DNA from: Hypsibius dujardini
Lineage: Eukaryota > Tardigrada > Eutardigrada > Parachela > Hypsibiidae
Assembly: GCA_001579985.1 (NCBI GenBank)
Contig: LRSR01003479.1
Span: 1-36,802, forward strand
Direction: 5' to 3'
Length of the DNA: 36,802 nucleotides
Part shown: positions 11,586 to 22,534 of the stretch, one piece after another
How the letters are laid out: each line of letters starts with the position of its first letter
Numbering within the stretch: the first letter of the stretch is position 1
Position numbers and translations under genes: made by a program
Notes under the pieces: model-generated
Told to the model about the DNA's origin: nothing
What the model saw: only the letters and a program-made list of their open reading frames with translations
Databases searched by the model: none

Positions 11586-12620
11586 GAGCGCATGACAAGA
11601 TTTTCCTGTCGGATCGAATTAATTTTCGGTTAACGACAAGACTGGTGTATACTGCATACTGTAAGTCGTGATATAGAGTGAAGTATAATTAGGGAAGGAG
11701 CTCACACGACCTGCTATCTCTGGAGAGGGAACTGTTACCAGGTTCGAGGGTCGCCATGCTTAGGGGAACTATTCCCTGATTAGAGTGGGGTGGTGCGACG
11801 TCTCATAACTCGTACTCGTATGGTACGAAAAGTAGCAAAACGCAATGGGTTCGCTAGGGAACCAGCTATAGTAGTAAAACGTCGTGCATTACAGACTGCT
11901 TCAAAACCACCGTGCATCGACAACTTTAAATACCAAGAAATCCCCCATCCCTGATCTGTCTCCAGTGTGCAATGAAGCGCAACTCGGGAGCGGCAGCTCT
12001 TTAAATGACCCGGAAAATTTCCCCAGGCTCTAGGAAGGGCAACAGCAAAAGCGATCTATTGTTAAACTAAGTTAGACTTTGGTCGGTTAAAACAACAATC
12101 GTTAATGAAATTACAGCACGTTTGATCTCTCGATTCTAGTACGTAGTAACACCATGCACAGTACATGTATTCTGTAACTCGACGAAAAGTAACTTTACGG
12201 TTCCCCAATGTTTCGGGTACAGTGTAAGTAACTCCGAATTGTTTGAGAATTTAATGTATAAATAATTAGGAATAGAAGAATATTTATATATATATATAAA
12301 TATAAAGAGTGTCTCATCGTACTTTATTTATTACGAAATAAAAGAAGGTATGCACGAGGTAAATTATTGAATTGGGCGGTTTGCTGCTGACCCCTGGGTT
12401 TCTCCAATTACAGTATACAACGTCAGCGTGATTGATTAACCTTCCAAAATCGTAAATTTCCGAACAACAAACAATACACGGAAGCATTCCTAGGGGAATG
12501 GAAAAACCCCTCTTGCTATTAAAAGGCACACCCAAAATCACAGGGAAGATGGGACACTTTTTGCAGAGTGCCACTTCCAACAGCATCACCGACCGTCATC
12601 ATCATCAATTAAAAGCTCAT
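11308..12620. other. Divergent spacer between GUCY1B1 and AKTIP
   Basis: Both start codons point away from this 1.3-kb stretch, so it must hold both promoters. It contains a GACA/AGGC tract (11443-11583), and an AT palindrome (about 12281-12305). No convincing TATA box or initiator could be fixed. The open frame 12314-12589 on the - strand has no recognisable product. Confidence 0.55.
11443..11583 (+). repeat. GACA/AGGC microsatellite
   Basis: Mixed tandem GACA and GGCA units just upstream of GUCY1B1 exon 1. On the sense strand it is TGTC/TGCC. Confidence 0.9.
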
Positions 12621-15031
12621 ATGCCGTAAGTTTTCCAAGTCGTTCACTTCCCACAAATACAGACAACTCTGTTTATACCAATCCACTGACCGTGTTGTTT
12701 TGTAAGGTTGCCGCCGTCGGAGGGGGAGATCAAGTCGAGTCCCACGTCGAGGAAACTGACAAAAGGCATCCGGTGGTCACACAACGACAGCTACGGTACC
12801 GGTAAGTCCGCCAATTCGTCCGGAAAATATGAACCGATCCCTGTACGTCACACAGAGACAGATACACGTAAAAAATATTGTTGCTGTACGCAGCTTCGGT
12901 AGAATGAGCTTTCTATCACAACCCAAAACCCATCTCCCCCCCTTCCGTCATCCCGCTCAATGCTCTTCCGGCGCGCTCCGAGATTCTGCGCGATTCTCCG
13001 GGCACTACATACGCGCAATACAATCCCACGTCTTTCGATGATAGCGACTTCCCACCAATGAAGACTCACCGAATTGTCACAGAGCACCGCAGCGGAAACA
13101 GCCTCCTTGAGAGAGAGAGAGATACACACACACGCGTGAGATAGCTCAGGTTCAATCCTCAATCCTCCCTATCCGGACTCAGAAAAAGTCACGAAAGGCG
13201 CACTCACACAAACAACAATCCTCCACGGAAATTCCGACGGAAAAGTTTGTAAGAAGTGAGTCCGTTTCGAAAAGGTAAGTCATACACTTTTCATGGGTGC
13301 GAGGGTTTGTGGCGAACCGGATATCACAACAACGTCATACAGGTCCGACCGGTAAATCAAGGGGAGCCTCAAGGTGCACGTACTCTCGACCGTGAATGTA
13401 TCATCAGGGAATGGACACTCCCCCCCGCCCCCGGTGCCCGGGTAGTTTCAGGCCAGTTCCCTCTCGTGAATTACAGTGCACAGCAATTCAAGGGGTAGTA
13501 TTAGAGCCAATCCTCTAAACATCATCATCAGCAGCTGCAGCTGCCCTTGCCTCGCCGCTGTAGTTGCGAGGGGGAGAGTCGACAGAGTCTCAAGCTGTCC
13601 ATTCAATTGTTACATAGGCCAAATCATTAGATTTGTCTGTGCCATGTGATAACGGATTAAACGTAGTAATTGCACGAGAGCAGCGGACCATTGTAAGTCG
13701 CATACTTTTGTACTACCAACAACTTTGCAGAACCTTTGACGGAAACAGCGAGAGAGAGAGAGAGAGAGACAGGCAGAGAGAGACCGGCAGAGACAGAGAG
13801 ACAGAGAGACAGAATTGTATATATGCGATCCCGGGGTCCCGGGCTCTGGGTGTGTATCAGAAGCCCCGAGAGACCTCTCCTCTATACAGTGCTGAAGTAG
13901 CATCTATCACGCTACACTAGCTAATACTCTTATTTACACAATAATAATGGTGCACTCTACCGACAAAGGCGACATGACAGCGCGGGGGGGGGGAGGGGAT
14001 TGAGTTAACTTTTTGAGGGAGAGGATCGAGTTAACTTCTTTATCCGCGAATCATTGGCGATTTTCGTAACTTTCGTAACTCAATTACTACATGGTAAAGG
14101 GGGAAGAAACGTCGGTGTTGTAGACCTACACTTAATCGATACACGGAAGGGTTCGAACTGGTATTCAGGAGCCCCACCTATCTCTGCAGTTGTTGTTGTC
14201 GCGGTCGCGGTGTGGTCCATCACTTTTGACTGATCTCAGAGAGGGTTCTCCAGGCCGCAACCGTTTTTTTTGGATAGCACCATTCTCGAACGGCAATTGC
14301 GCCCTTTGTACAGATAAATTGGTCGTCCATACAGTAAATGTACTCGTATTCTGTAACAGGATAAAGCTTGGGTCGCTCGATTGCGGGTTTCTCCGGCTTC
14401 TCCTGTCTGTACCTAAGCTATTTTCAGGAAAACCTGGCCACATGTTTTAATGAGGATAGATATAATTCCCATTTGCCGGAGATATGGCCCTCTGGGGAGC
14501 GAGAGGAGCGGAAGAAGAATACCGCCGCCCGATTCAAAGGCATGCGCGGGTTGATAATGTCAGACCTCGCGTATCGTCTTATCCGGAAAAGCATTCAAAC
14601 CGTGCAGTATGGAGTAAGATGGGAAGGATCCGTAGTCAACTGAAGTGTGTCTGCATAGTGGGATATAATCCAAAGAGCTGGAATAGCCGGCAAAGGCGGC
14701 GGGGGTCCATAGTGTGTAGAGACGCGGTTGTGCTGGGGATTAATAATTTAATCCACCTGATTCCCATAGTAATATAAAGTTAAGACGTTAAGACCGCTCG
14801 TCCAACTTTTTTTAAATTTGATTTGCTATCTTATGCAGTCATGAGTAACTCAACATTGAACAGAAAACATTACCCAACAGCAACACTCGTACAGATAACA
14901 ACAGTTCAATGCTATAGCTATTCACACAAGGCCACAATTTTGGGTGGCAGAGTTCGAGCCATCAAAATGGTCTGAGTTTGAGCCACTCTTGGCTAAAGCT
15001 TGCCACTGCTTTCTCCTGAATCTTTGATTTA

Positions 15032-15075
<44 letters not shown>

Positions 15076-18000
15076 AATTAAAAAATTAAAAAAAACAACT
15101 CATAACTAATAGGCAACACGGGCGAAGTATAGGACAACAGGTTCTTGCGGCACGGCAAATGGCTAGACTCATCCAGTTTATGTTATTGCCGTTACTTCAA
15201 ACGAGAAGGAACAATTTTGGGATTGGGAGCGGAGTTAGAAAGTGTCATGCCCGCCTGAGTTACCACTGACCATTAGTTGATTGATATATTTCTTAACTTT
15301 GGTCGATTGATCCTACCTAGTTATTAGATTGATAAGTTACAAAAAATCTTCGGCCGGCCAATGACAACAATGAAATAAAAGGCTACGAGTACACAATGGT
15401 CTGTCAAAAATAAAAAAGGCCGCGGTCACACTAGAGACAAGAGTCCAAAGAATAACAAAAAAGCTACCTCACATTAAGGACCGAAAAAACATTCTCAAGG
15501 CCCCGCGTTTTAGGAATCGTGTTAACCGAAGTAGCATATTGATGTATTGAGGTACCCGACTGCACATGTGCAGCCATGTGGTTCAGTGTACTAACAACAA
15601 ATCAATCAAAATCACATCAGCTGTGTTGAAAAATTTGTTGGTGTTTCCAAATCTCAATTCCTTCATCCCTCAAATTTCACAGGGGTATTTCCTTCAGGCC
15701 GGTTTTCATTGTTCGACTTGACCCTTCCAATCGATCGACTAGCTTTTCCAGCAACTCGCTGTGATTGTGTATGCCACGACGGTAGGAAGAAGATGTTCGA
15801 TTCCCCTCAAATGGCACCTCCAACCTTTTCACTGTCCAGTCCAGCTACTCCCACTGAAACACGAAGCACCATCGCAGCGGAATATGCCATCTTTGCCGAA
15901 TAGTGAGTCGAACACCCTCATGTCTATTTCTTTGGCATAACATTAAAACAACAAATAACCTTGTAGTACTCAATCATCAATCACAACAAATCTAGTAATT
16001 CATGCAGTCACTCACTCAATCAATCAATCGATCAACCAACCAGTAGTTTGCCATGCATGATGACGTTGCTTCCTCTTTGCAGCGTTGATTTATCCAGCAA
16101 TCCTTGTGATGGAGTGTTTGTCGTTCCCTCCGACAGCAACCCCAGAAGTGAGTCGTCCATCTATTGTTGATTCTGATGTGTATGTCTGTTGACGGAATTC
16201 GGGTTGCAGTATGGCAAGGAACAATCGCCATCATTGATGACGGCCCGTACGACGGTGCGCTGCTGCGATTCACTCTCTCCTTCCGGCCGGCCATTGCCAT
16301 TCCCGAGCGCCCACGTCTTACTTTCGCATCTCCGATCTTCCATCCGTTGATTGACCCACTCAGCGGGGAGTTTGATTTGGCCTTCCTCTTCGCACAGTGG
16401 AGGTAAAGGAAGTTTCTCGTGTGGTGCTGCTGAAATAATGTAACGTAATATATATCTCGAATAATCGAGAGTGCGGCTTTTATTGTTATCATTTCATTTA
16501 AAAGTATACATTGCATTCTTTTTATTGAAAGTCCCAAACTTTACATGTAGGATTATGAGATACTAATATGCAATGACTGAATGACGGGCACTGAATGCAC
16601 TGCATTCTGTATTCTTAGGCCTCTTTATTTAAATTAATAATTAAAATGCTGCCAATATGGATTTTTGTTTTTCATAAAATAATTTTTTTATTTAAATAAA
16701 CTTTTTTGTGAATTTTAATTTTATATGGTCGCTGAATTTAAACACGTTATTTACAACAGCACTGGTGTCAGTGATGTGTATTTTACTTTGCATGATCCAG
16801 CAGTCGTTGATTGCTCTCATGGATTTTTCTGCGAAATCCTTCGTCCACCAAGGGGGTTGGCCCAGTGGTGTGCCCGCCGGTTACTAACATTGACATTTCG
16901 GAGTTATATATTACTAATTCTCAAGTGTTCGGGTTCGAGCCCCCTCTTTTTGTCTATTTTTTGCTTTCTGTGCCGTTTATTGGCAAACTTTTATTGGCAA
17001 CTCTTAACGTTCATTATTGGATCTATTGGACTCTGGTTCGTGTGGTTGATTGATCTCTTGAAGATGATTCACGTAGCGCCATAAAGTAATTGGCTGAAGT
17101 CTAACGTATTCATTAGCGAATGTAATTAAACACATTAGTAGTTTGGAACGTTATTATTCATATCAACTGATAAGTTCTTGAATTGGAAGAATTGTTTGTT
17201 AAAGGAAAGAGACTCATATGGATGATTTACCATTAACGGTGACGCACTGACGTCACTGCAGTCGTTTTTGAGCATTTTAACCTTTATATTGAGATTGAGA
17301 ATACAAATTGGTGCTACTACTGCTCGTACTTCCGTTGTTCATTAGCGGCTTTTCTATCGGCGACCCTGAATTTATATTATGCGCCTGCATTGATGAGCTT
17401 TTAACTTTGACTTATTATGGGACAGGTAAGAAGTGTACACTTTATCGCCTTGGTTTTATTGCAGCAACAAGATCCGGATGCGGCAAGTGCTGGTAGCTGT
17501 CAGGAATGCCTTTACCGTGATTGATCCAAATGGATCGCGTAATCCGGAAGCTGCCGCCCTCATCAGGAGCAGCCCCAAGGACTACCGCACCCGAGTGACG
17601 ATGGACATTGTCGACACGCTGCAGGACTTGACGAACGACAACACCGGTTTAGGCAACGTCCACATGAACTTTGGGTGTGTTCTTTGCGCCATGCTTTCGA
17701 TTTTCTTTCTCGGCTAAAGCTAACGTTGTTTGAATATATTTAAAAGATATTTTAAATAAATAAAAAATTTGGGTATTTTATTTTATTTTATTTTATTTTT
17801 GAAGTCAGATTAATATTCAAATGCATATTTTTATTTAAATTCACTTGATTTAGTCAATTTAGTTTACGATAGTTTATTTACAATCTTATTCGAAATGCTA
17901 AGAGTGGCTTTTGTTTTAAATATAATAGGGCTGCTTTTTAAATTAACTTTGCCGGGGGATTTCAATTTATTCATTGTTTTATTAAAATGCAAATACGTTA

Positions 18001-18162
18001 TTTTAACCACACTAGCTGAAACGTCGTTTTTTGCTGTTGTTTAGGCCTTGGATCCCGGAATTGTACGAGCCCATCCTAAAAGATATCCTCTCCACCGGCG
18101 CAGCTCTTCTCGTGGAGAAGAGCCGCGCCGACTCCAAAGCCGATCGTCACAATCACAATTGA
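12621..18162 (+). CDS. AKTIP: AKTIP / FTS, inactive E2-like protein
   Basis: Homologue of AKT-interacting protein (Fused toes), a ubiquitin-conjugating-enzyme variant that in animals works in the FTS-Hook-FHIP dynein-cargo adaptor complex. Exons: 12621-12625, 12707-12801, 15683-15902, 16083-16147, 16210-16402, 17465-17674 and 18045-18162; phases agree and give 301 residues (human 292). Residues 1-100 are low-complexity, as in the family. The UBC fold follows: EYAIFAEY (about 100-107), WQGTIAIIDDG (130-140), then IFHPLIDPLSGEFDL. The Cys expected after the HPN-like motif is absent, as in other FTS proteins. The carboxyl part, NPEAAAL to PWIPELYEPILKD, follows AKTIP. The first two exons and the acceptor at 15682 rest on splice signals and phase, since the N-terminus is poorly conserved; exons from 15683 on are well supported. 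Confidence 0.9.
13749..13812 (+). repeat. GA/GACA purine microsatellite
   Basis: An uninterrupted GA run gives way to GAGACAGA-type units inside the AKTIP intron. Confidence 0.85.
15031..15075 (+). repeat. TAA trinucleotide microsatellite
   Basis: About 12 clean TAA/AAT units followed by A-rich sequence. The run-on into AAATTAAAAAATTAAAA could be a decayed poly(A) tail, but no retroelement body was recognised. Confidence 0.85.
16644..16712 (+). repeat. AT-rich dispersed repeat, fragment C
   Basis: Shares AAATGCTG, a following ATGG/TTGG block, and TTTTTTATTTAAATAAAC with the A copy near 650-705. It is a short and diverged match in an AKTIP intron, judged by eye. Confidence 0.35.
16852..16955 (+). 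repeat. tRNA-like sequence with Pol III A and B boxes (SINE-like)
   Basis: TGGCCCAGTGGT at about 16859 matches the internal A box and GGTTCGAGCCC at about 16935 matches the B box. A T5 run, a typical Pol III terminator, follows after CCCCCTC. A small stem with loop CTAACAT lies between the boxes. However, the 5' end and the bases after the T-arm do not form an acceptor stem, and the A-to-B distance is too long for a normal tRNA. A tRNA-derived SINE head or tRNA pseudogene is the best reading. Confidence 0.45.
17775..18020 (+). repeat. AT-rich dispersed repeat, copy B
   Basis: Begins with a TTTTA pentanucleotide run, then aligns in order with 536-777: GAAGTCA, AAATGCTAA, TTTAAATATAATA, TTAACTTTGCCGG and ACTAGC. 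It fills most of the last AKTIP intron and ends about 25 bp before the acceptor of exon 18045. Confidence 0.55.
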
Positions 18163-18693
18163 AATTCTCCACATCTTTTATTAGCACTCGAACACATTCA
18201 TTCTCTGTGATTTGTTTTTTAAATTTTTTAGCCACAATTTCTGCTGCTGCTACACCCAAAATCAAAAACAACAAGTTTGAGGGGAAACTTGACACCATTC
18301 ATCTCAACAAAAACATTATAACATTAGCGGCCTCACGAACAACACATCCTGCCCGCGCAATCATCATCATCGAAAAAGAGAAAATTACATGTGAAGTAGG
18401 AGAGGCGTGCTCAAGATTATGTCGGCGCTAGAAAACGAGGGGTGGGAAAAACAAACTACCGCGAAACAGAGAAGGGAGAAAAGAGTTACACGCAGCACGA
18501 ATCCGCCATTTCGTCCACTCCACACACACACATAACTAAACGAAAAGGTTCATGTGTGCAACGAAAATAGGAGAAAAAACGGTTCATCACATAGGATCCA
18601 CAAACGAACCACGAAATCGTTGGTTAGATGATGGGATGTTGTTCTTGCGTTTCCTCTTCACTCCCCGCTCCCTGCGTTCCTCCTTTCAACCCT
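18163..18693. other. Tail-to-tail spacer, AKTIP / EIF4A3
   Basis: The two stop codons are 531 bp apart and face each other, so this holds both 3' UTRs. A - strand AATAAA sits at its left end; no clear + strand signal was seen for AKTIP. There is no coding exon. Confidence 0.6.
18177..18182 (-). promoter_or_regulatory. Candidate poly(A) signal of EIF4A3 (AATAAA)
   Basis: TTTATT on the + strand reads AATAAA on the - strand, 512 nt after the EIF4A3 stop. Cleavage 10-30 nt further would fall inside the last codons of AKTIP on the opposite strand. Confidence 0.4.
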
Positions 18694-20682
18694 TCAAATC
18701 AGATCCGACACGTTCATGGGCATCTCGTCAATCTGCGTAGAGTAGTACTGCTCAATGTCGCGGAGGATGCGAATGTCGTCGTTCTTGACAAAGTTAATGG
18801 CCACTCCCTTCCGGCCGAACCGGCCGCTGCGACCGATCCGGTGGATGTAGAGCTCGCGGTTGTTCGGCAGGTCGTAGTTGATGACCAGTGAAACCTGCTG
18901 CACGTCGATGCCTCGGGCCCACACGTCGGTGGAGATAAGGACGCGGCTGTTGCCGTTGCGGAACTCCTTCATGATAGCGTCGCGCTCCTTCTGCGGCATG
19001 TCGCCGTGCATGGAGGAGACGGTGAAATTGGCTTGGCGCATCTTTTCCGTCAGCCAGTCGACCTTGCGTTTGGTGTTGCAGAAGATGACGGCCTGCGTGA
19101 TGGTCAGTGTGTCGTACAGATCGCACAGCGTGTCAAACTTCCATTCCTCTTTCTCCACGGCCACGAAAAATTGCTTGATCCCCTCCAGCGTCAACTCGTC
19201 ACGTTTCACGAGGATTCTGATGGGGTCAGTCATGAACTTTGATGTGATCTCGAGAATCTCGTGCGGCAGGGTGGCGGACAGGAGGACGACCTGCGTGTCC
19301 GGCGGCAGGTGACGGTAAACGTCGTAAATCTGCTCCTTGAATCCGCGGTTCAGCATTTCATCCGCCTCGTCCAGCACCAGCAGTTTGATGTTGCGCGTAC
19401 GGAGGTTTCGGCGCTTGATCATGTCGAGGACGCGACCGGGCGTGCCGCTGACCACGTGCTGGCCGTGATCGAGCTTGCGAATGTCCTCGCCGACGTTGGT
19501 GCCGCCGATGCAGGCGTGGCACTGCACCGACATGTAGTCGCCGAGCGCGAGGATCACCTTCTGGATCTGCTGGGCCAGTTCGCGGGTAGGGGAAAGCACG
19601 AGGGCTTGCGTCTCGCGGGTGTGAGTGTCCAAGTTTTGGAGGATAGAGATGGAGAAGGTGGCAGTCTTACCGGTGCCTACAAAATAAGAAAATGAAAACT
19701 GTAAGTATAATATGGACTCATTAACACTAAATTTCTCCGGATTAAATCTAGACGCGAAATAATGCAAAAAATAAATGTAAATAGTCATGACAGTAACCTC
19801 GACAAATTCGAGTCAAAACTCCATTTCTCCCTCAAAGACTCATCAAATTATTCAATTCAGTTCTCACATACAGGTAATCAATTCTCCAAAAACTGTTTAT
19901 TACCCTTCAAAGTGTAAGATCTTATTAATCAAAGAAAAGACTGAGTAATAAAATCAATCAACGGCTCCTAATCAGTTTGTTTCATTGCTGGCAGTCAATT
20001 GATCTGTTGATTTGACGAACAACGACTACCAAATTTTTGTTCCAATTCATTTTTCAAGGCTCTAAGCTTTTCCCCAAAACTACTGCGCGGATGCAAGTTT
20101 ATTAAGGACGGCGAATTTAAAATTCAACAGCATGGATTCGTTGGACACCGGTAAATACCACTCGACTGTTTAGGTCAAATGCGGGAAGAAACGTTCTCAC
20201 AACGAAAACCGACACATATTCCTCCACCGTTAATAAGAAATCTGTCCTTTCGGGTCATAAAACTATATTTGCCATTCAAAGCATACAGAAACATAAAAAT
20301 TTCGAATGAGAACAGTACCTTTTCTTAGAGGATCAACGAAAAATCGATCCATTCACTCTATTCAATCAATCAATCCCTGACTTCAGCAAAGTAATCAACC
20401 AATCAATCGACGCCTGCCGTGCAACAACAAGGGGGCGTTACCTGACTGCGCCTGCGCGATGACGTCACGCCGCTTGACGACGGGCTTGATGGCGCGCTGT
20501 TGGATAGCCGAAGGTCGCTCGAACCCGTAGGCGTAGATGCCGCGCAGGAGGTCCTCCCGCAGGCCCATGTTGTCGAAACTTGGCACCACTTCCACGCCCT
20601 CGCTCGTCTCGAAGTCCAGATTGACCAGGTCCTCGTCCAGCTGGACCTTGCGTCGCGTACTAATGCCTGCTACGGCGGCCAT
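18694..20682 (-). CDS. EIF4A3: Eukaryotic initiation factor 4A-III (exon junction complex helicase)
   Basis: DEAD-box RNA helicase that forms the RNA-clamping core of the exon junction complex deposited upstream of spliced junctions. Two coding exons, 20442-20682 and 18694-19676, are joined in phase inside the Walker A codons (AQAQSG|TGKT) and give 407 residues (human 411). All helicase motifs are present: Q motif ([11 protein letters not shown]), motif I at 77-85, PTRELA, TPGRV, DEAD at 183-186, [13 protein letters not shown] and [11 protein letters not shown]. The features [18 protein letters not shown] and the tail [11 protein letters not shown] separate it from translation factor eIF4A1/2. 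The ATG at 20682 aligns with family N-termini. The open frame extends further upstream through what looks like a 5' UTR intron. Confidence 0.97.
19677..20441 (-). other. EIF4A3 coding intron (765 bp)
   Basis: Splits the Walker A motif codon. It contains several ATCAATCAAT runs on the + strand (20365-20410), that is TTGATTGATT on the sense strand. No snoRNA box pair or other RNA gene could be recognised with confidence. Confidence 0.6.
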
Positions 20683-20695
20683 TTTGTCTCTCCAA

Positions 20696-20767
20696 CTGGG
20701 GACAAGAAATAAATCGTAAAAATTCTGCACAACTTGGCGCCTCTTATTCGTCACGGGCGCCGTTTAC
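20696..20767 (-). other. Probable 5' UTR intron of EIF4A3
   Basis: On the - strand a donor CAG|GTAAAC (20767) and an acceptor TTCTTGTCCCCAG (ending 20696) enclose 72 bp, 13 nt before the ATG. The size matches other short introns in the window. A trans-splicing acceptor at the same AG would look similar and is the alternative. Confidence 0.5.
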
Positions 20768-21298
20768 CTGGAAGATTGTAAATTAAATGGGAGAGTCGAA
20801 ATATGTGTAACTTCGCGGGGAATAATAAGATGATTCAGGGACCTTCAAAGTGGTCATCAAGAGCGCTACAGAACGCTGGCTTGAGCTATTTGTAGCAGTA
20901 AAATGACTGCTCGCTATTGCAAAATCGAAACTGCATGCGGCTGTAATGGGCGGGACGGAACGACACGGTTGGTTGATTGACGATCACGTGGTCTTTTAAG
21001 CTGAATTTGAAATTTCTGCCGTTTTGATTGATTTGTAGCCACGACAACATTACCACAGATTCATTAAAAGATTCGTGCAATCCGCTTTCATTGAATTCGT
21101 TTACTGATTACAGTCGGTCAACGAGCCGGGGAAATTTGGGCAGACGAGAAGGTTCCGCAAAAGAATAAACAACGCAGTGCGGCTGTAAAAAGGCGCTCAA
21201 AGGAGGATATCGCTGGTCCATTTCAACGGTCGCTTGTATCGCACGCCTTGGATTTGGACCCTTGGCGTTTGATAACTGACGGCGTGAATCAGTTATGA
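20768..21298. other. Spacer between EIF4A3 and TRMT112
   Basis: Same-strand spacer holding the EIF4A3 promoter and the TRMT112 3' UTR. One CACGTG-like ATCACGTGG lies near 20983. No coding exon and no clear - strand poly(A) signal was seen. Confidence 0.45.
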
Positions 21299-22053
21299 CT
21301 ATATGGACTCCTCCGCAGTTAGAAGCATATTGGGAATGCCGTTTTGTATGGGGAAGATCCGACCGGTCTCCGGGCAGACCAGCTCACCGGCCATGATTTC
21401 AATCTGGAAATTAAATCAGCCAGTCAATCGCGTACGCTTTACGAAGTGACCAATCCCAGGACCCGGCGTTTCTAGAAAAAACTTATGCCGCTTTCAGTCT
21501 TCCTACCTCGAGAAGGACGTGATGAAGTTTCCGCAGGAACTCTTCAGAAGTAGCGGCGTCTTCCGGCAAGGAGTCAGGGAGATCTTCCGCTATACCAGCC
21601 TAGACAAAGCACAATGTAACGGCCCAATCGAGCAATCAATTCGGATTATCCAGTGAAAAAATATCTCTGAAACAATCAGTTAATCAATCAATTTACGCTA
21701 TTAGTTCTTCCAAAGCACATACGAGCCAATCAATGAATCAATCTAAAGGTGGCGATCGATAACCAGCTTACATCTTTCGCCGCGGAATAAATGGCATCGT
21801 AGCGGATCTTCGGCAGAAGTCTGACGATGAATTCTTGGTTGTAATCCGATTCTTTGACTTCAACATTTTCAACCTGAAAACAAACCGACCGGAATACAGA
21901 GTGTGGTGCAGCTGGCGAAAACCAAAATTTGACAACTTCCCCCCCGAGCACCGACAGTCGACAACGCATTATTACCTTCAGCCGCAATGGATAGCCTTCC
22001 TGCACTCCCTTGATGCATTTCGATGTCAGCATATTGTGGGTAAGAAGCTTCAT
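21299..22053 (-). CDS. TRMT112: TRMT112, methyltransferase activator subunit
   Basis: Small obligate partner that stabilises and activates several methyltransferases: ALKBH8 and TRMT11 (tRNA), BUD23 (18S rRNA), METTL5 and HEMK2 (eRF1). Four exons, 21976-22053, 21772-21873, 21507-21599 and 21299-21403, all in phase 0, give exactly 125 residues, the same as human. It begins [12 protein letters not shown], continues with [13 protein letters not shown], then [13 protein letters not shown] and [18 protein letters not shown], the diagnostic TRM112 C-terminal block. The long open frame that spans 21730-22356 on the same strand is only two of these exons read through introns. Confidence 0.95.
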
Positions 22054-22534
22054 GGTGCGATTTTGAATGAACAGTACAGACGCGATCGCCGGCAAGGTCG
22101 GTTGAAATTCTAGAAAAACTCGCTGACCGGAATAAAATCGCCGTGAGTTAATCGCACCGCAAAAGTTTCCTCCCAATATCCTAGCGTGAGACAATGAATT
22201 ACTGGAGGGTACTCTTATTTTGACGGAAGAAAGAAATCGAACAAAGAAAGAAGTCATGGAATGGACGCAAAATTTGCAAAGAATAAATGAGTGAAAAAGA
22301 AAAAATTCTTCGTCAGCTGATTTGATTTTGATTGGTTCTGGGTAGCTAAACCACAAATCTGCACAAAGGTTCTTGACATATCAGTAAATCAATAAATCAA
22401 CATTGCCAAGCCGGGGGAATAAGCACAAAGTGAAAGCTGCAAGCACGCGTGTGTGGTTGAAGGAGGATCTCATGAGTGGTGCCGGATTAATACAGGTGCA
22501 TTCTACAATTAAAAGGAAAGCGAAAAGGTAAAGA
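22054..22534. other. Spacer between TRMT112 and G6PD
   Basis: 481 bp holding the TRMT112 promoter and the G6PD 3' UTR, both on the - strand. Short ATCAATAAATCAA near 22385. No coding exon or clear - strand AATAAA was found. Confidence 0.5.

Larger units (their letters stand above)
12802..15682 (+). other. Large AKTIP intron (2.9 kb)
   Basis: Contains purine-rich GA tracts (13749-13812), a short G run near 13984, a TAA trinucleotide run (15031-15075) and otherwise unique sequence. Open frames here (for example 13633-13920 and 14484-14777) have no recognisable domain. A nested gene cannot be excluded but none is supported. Confidence 0.55.
16403..17464 (+). other. AKTIP intron with tRNA-like element
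   Basis: One-kilobase intron holding the AT-rich fragment at 16644-16712 and the Pol III box-bearing element at 16852-16955. The remainder (16960-17460) shows nothing recognisable. Confidence 0.55.

Noticed and set aside
12314-12589. 91-codon - strand frame upstream of AKTIP
   Set aside because: No domain, no splice partner, and it lies in a divergent promoter region.
13633-14777. Several overlapping frames of 86-97 codons on both strands
   Set aside because: Inside the large AKTIP intron, cross a GA microsatellite, no recognisable motif.
16852-16955. Functional tRNA gene (Val-like AAC loop)
   Set aside because: No acceptor stem can be formed and the T-stem has only three pairs; treated as SINE-like.
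18878-19695. Long + strand frames (144 codons each) opposite EIF4A3
   Set aside because: Antisense shadows of a GC-rich conserved coding exon.
21730-22356. 208-codon - strand frame
   Set aside because: It joins two TRMT112 exons with unspliced intron and upstream sequence; not a separate gene.
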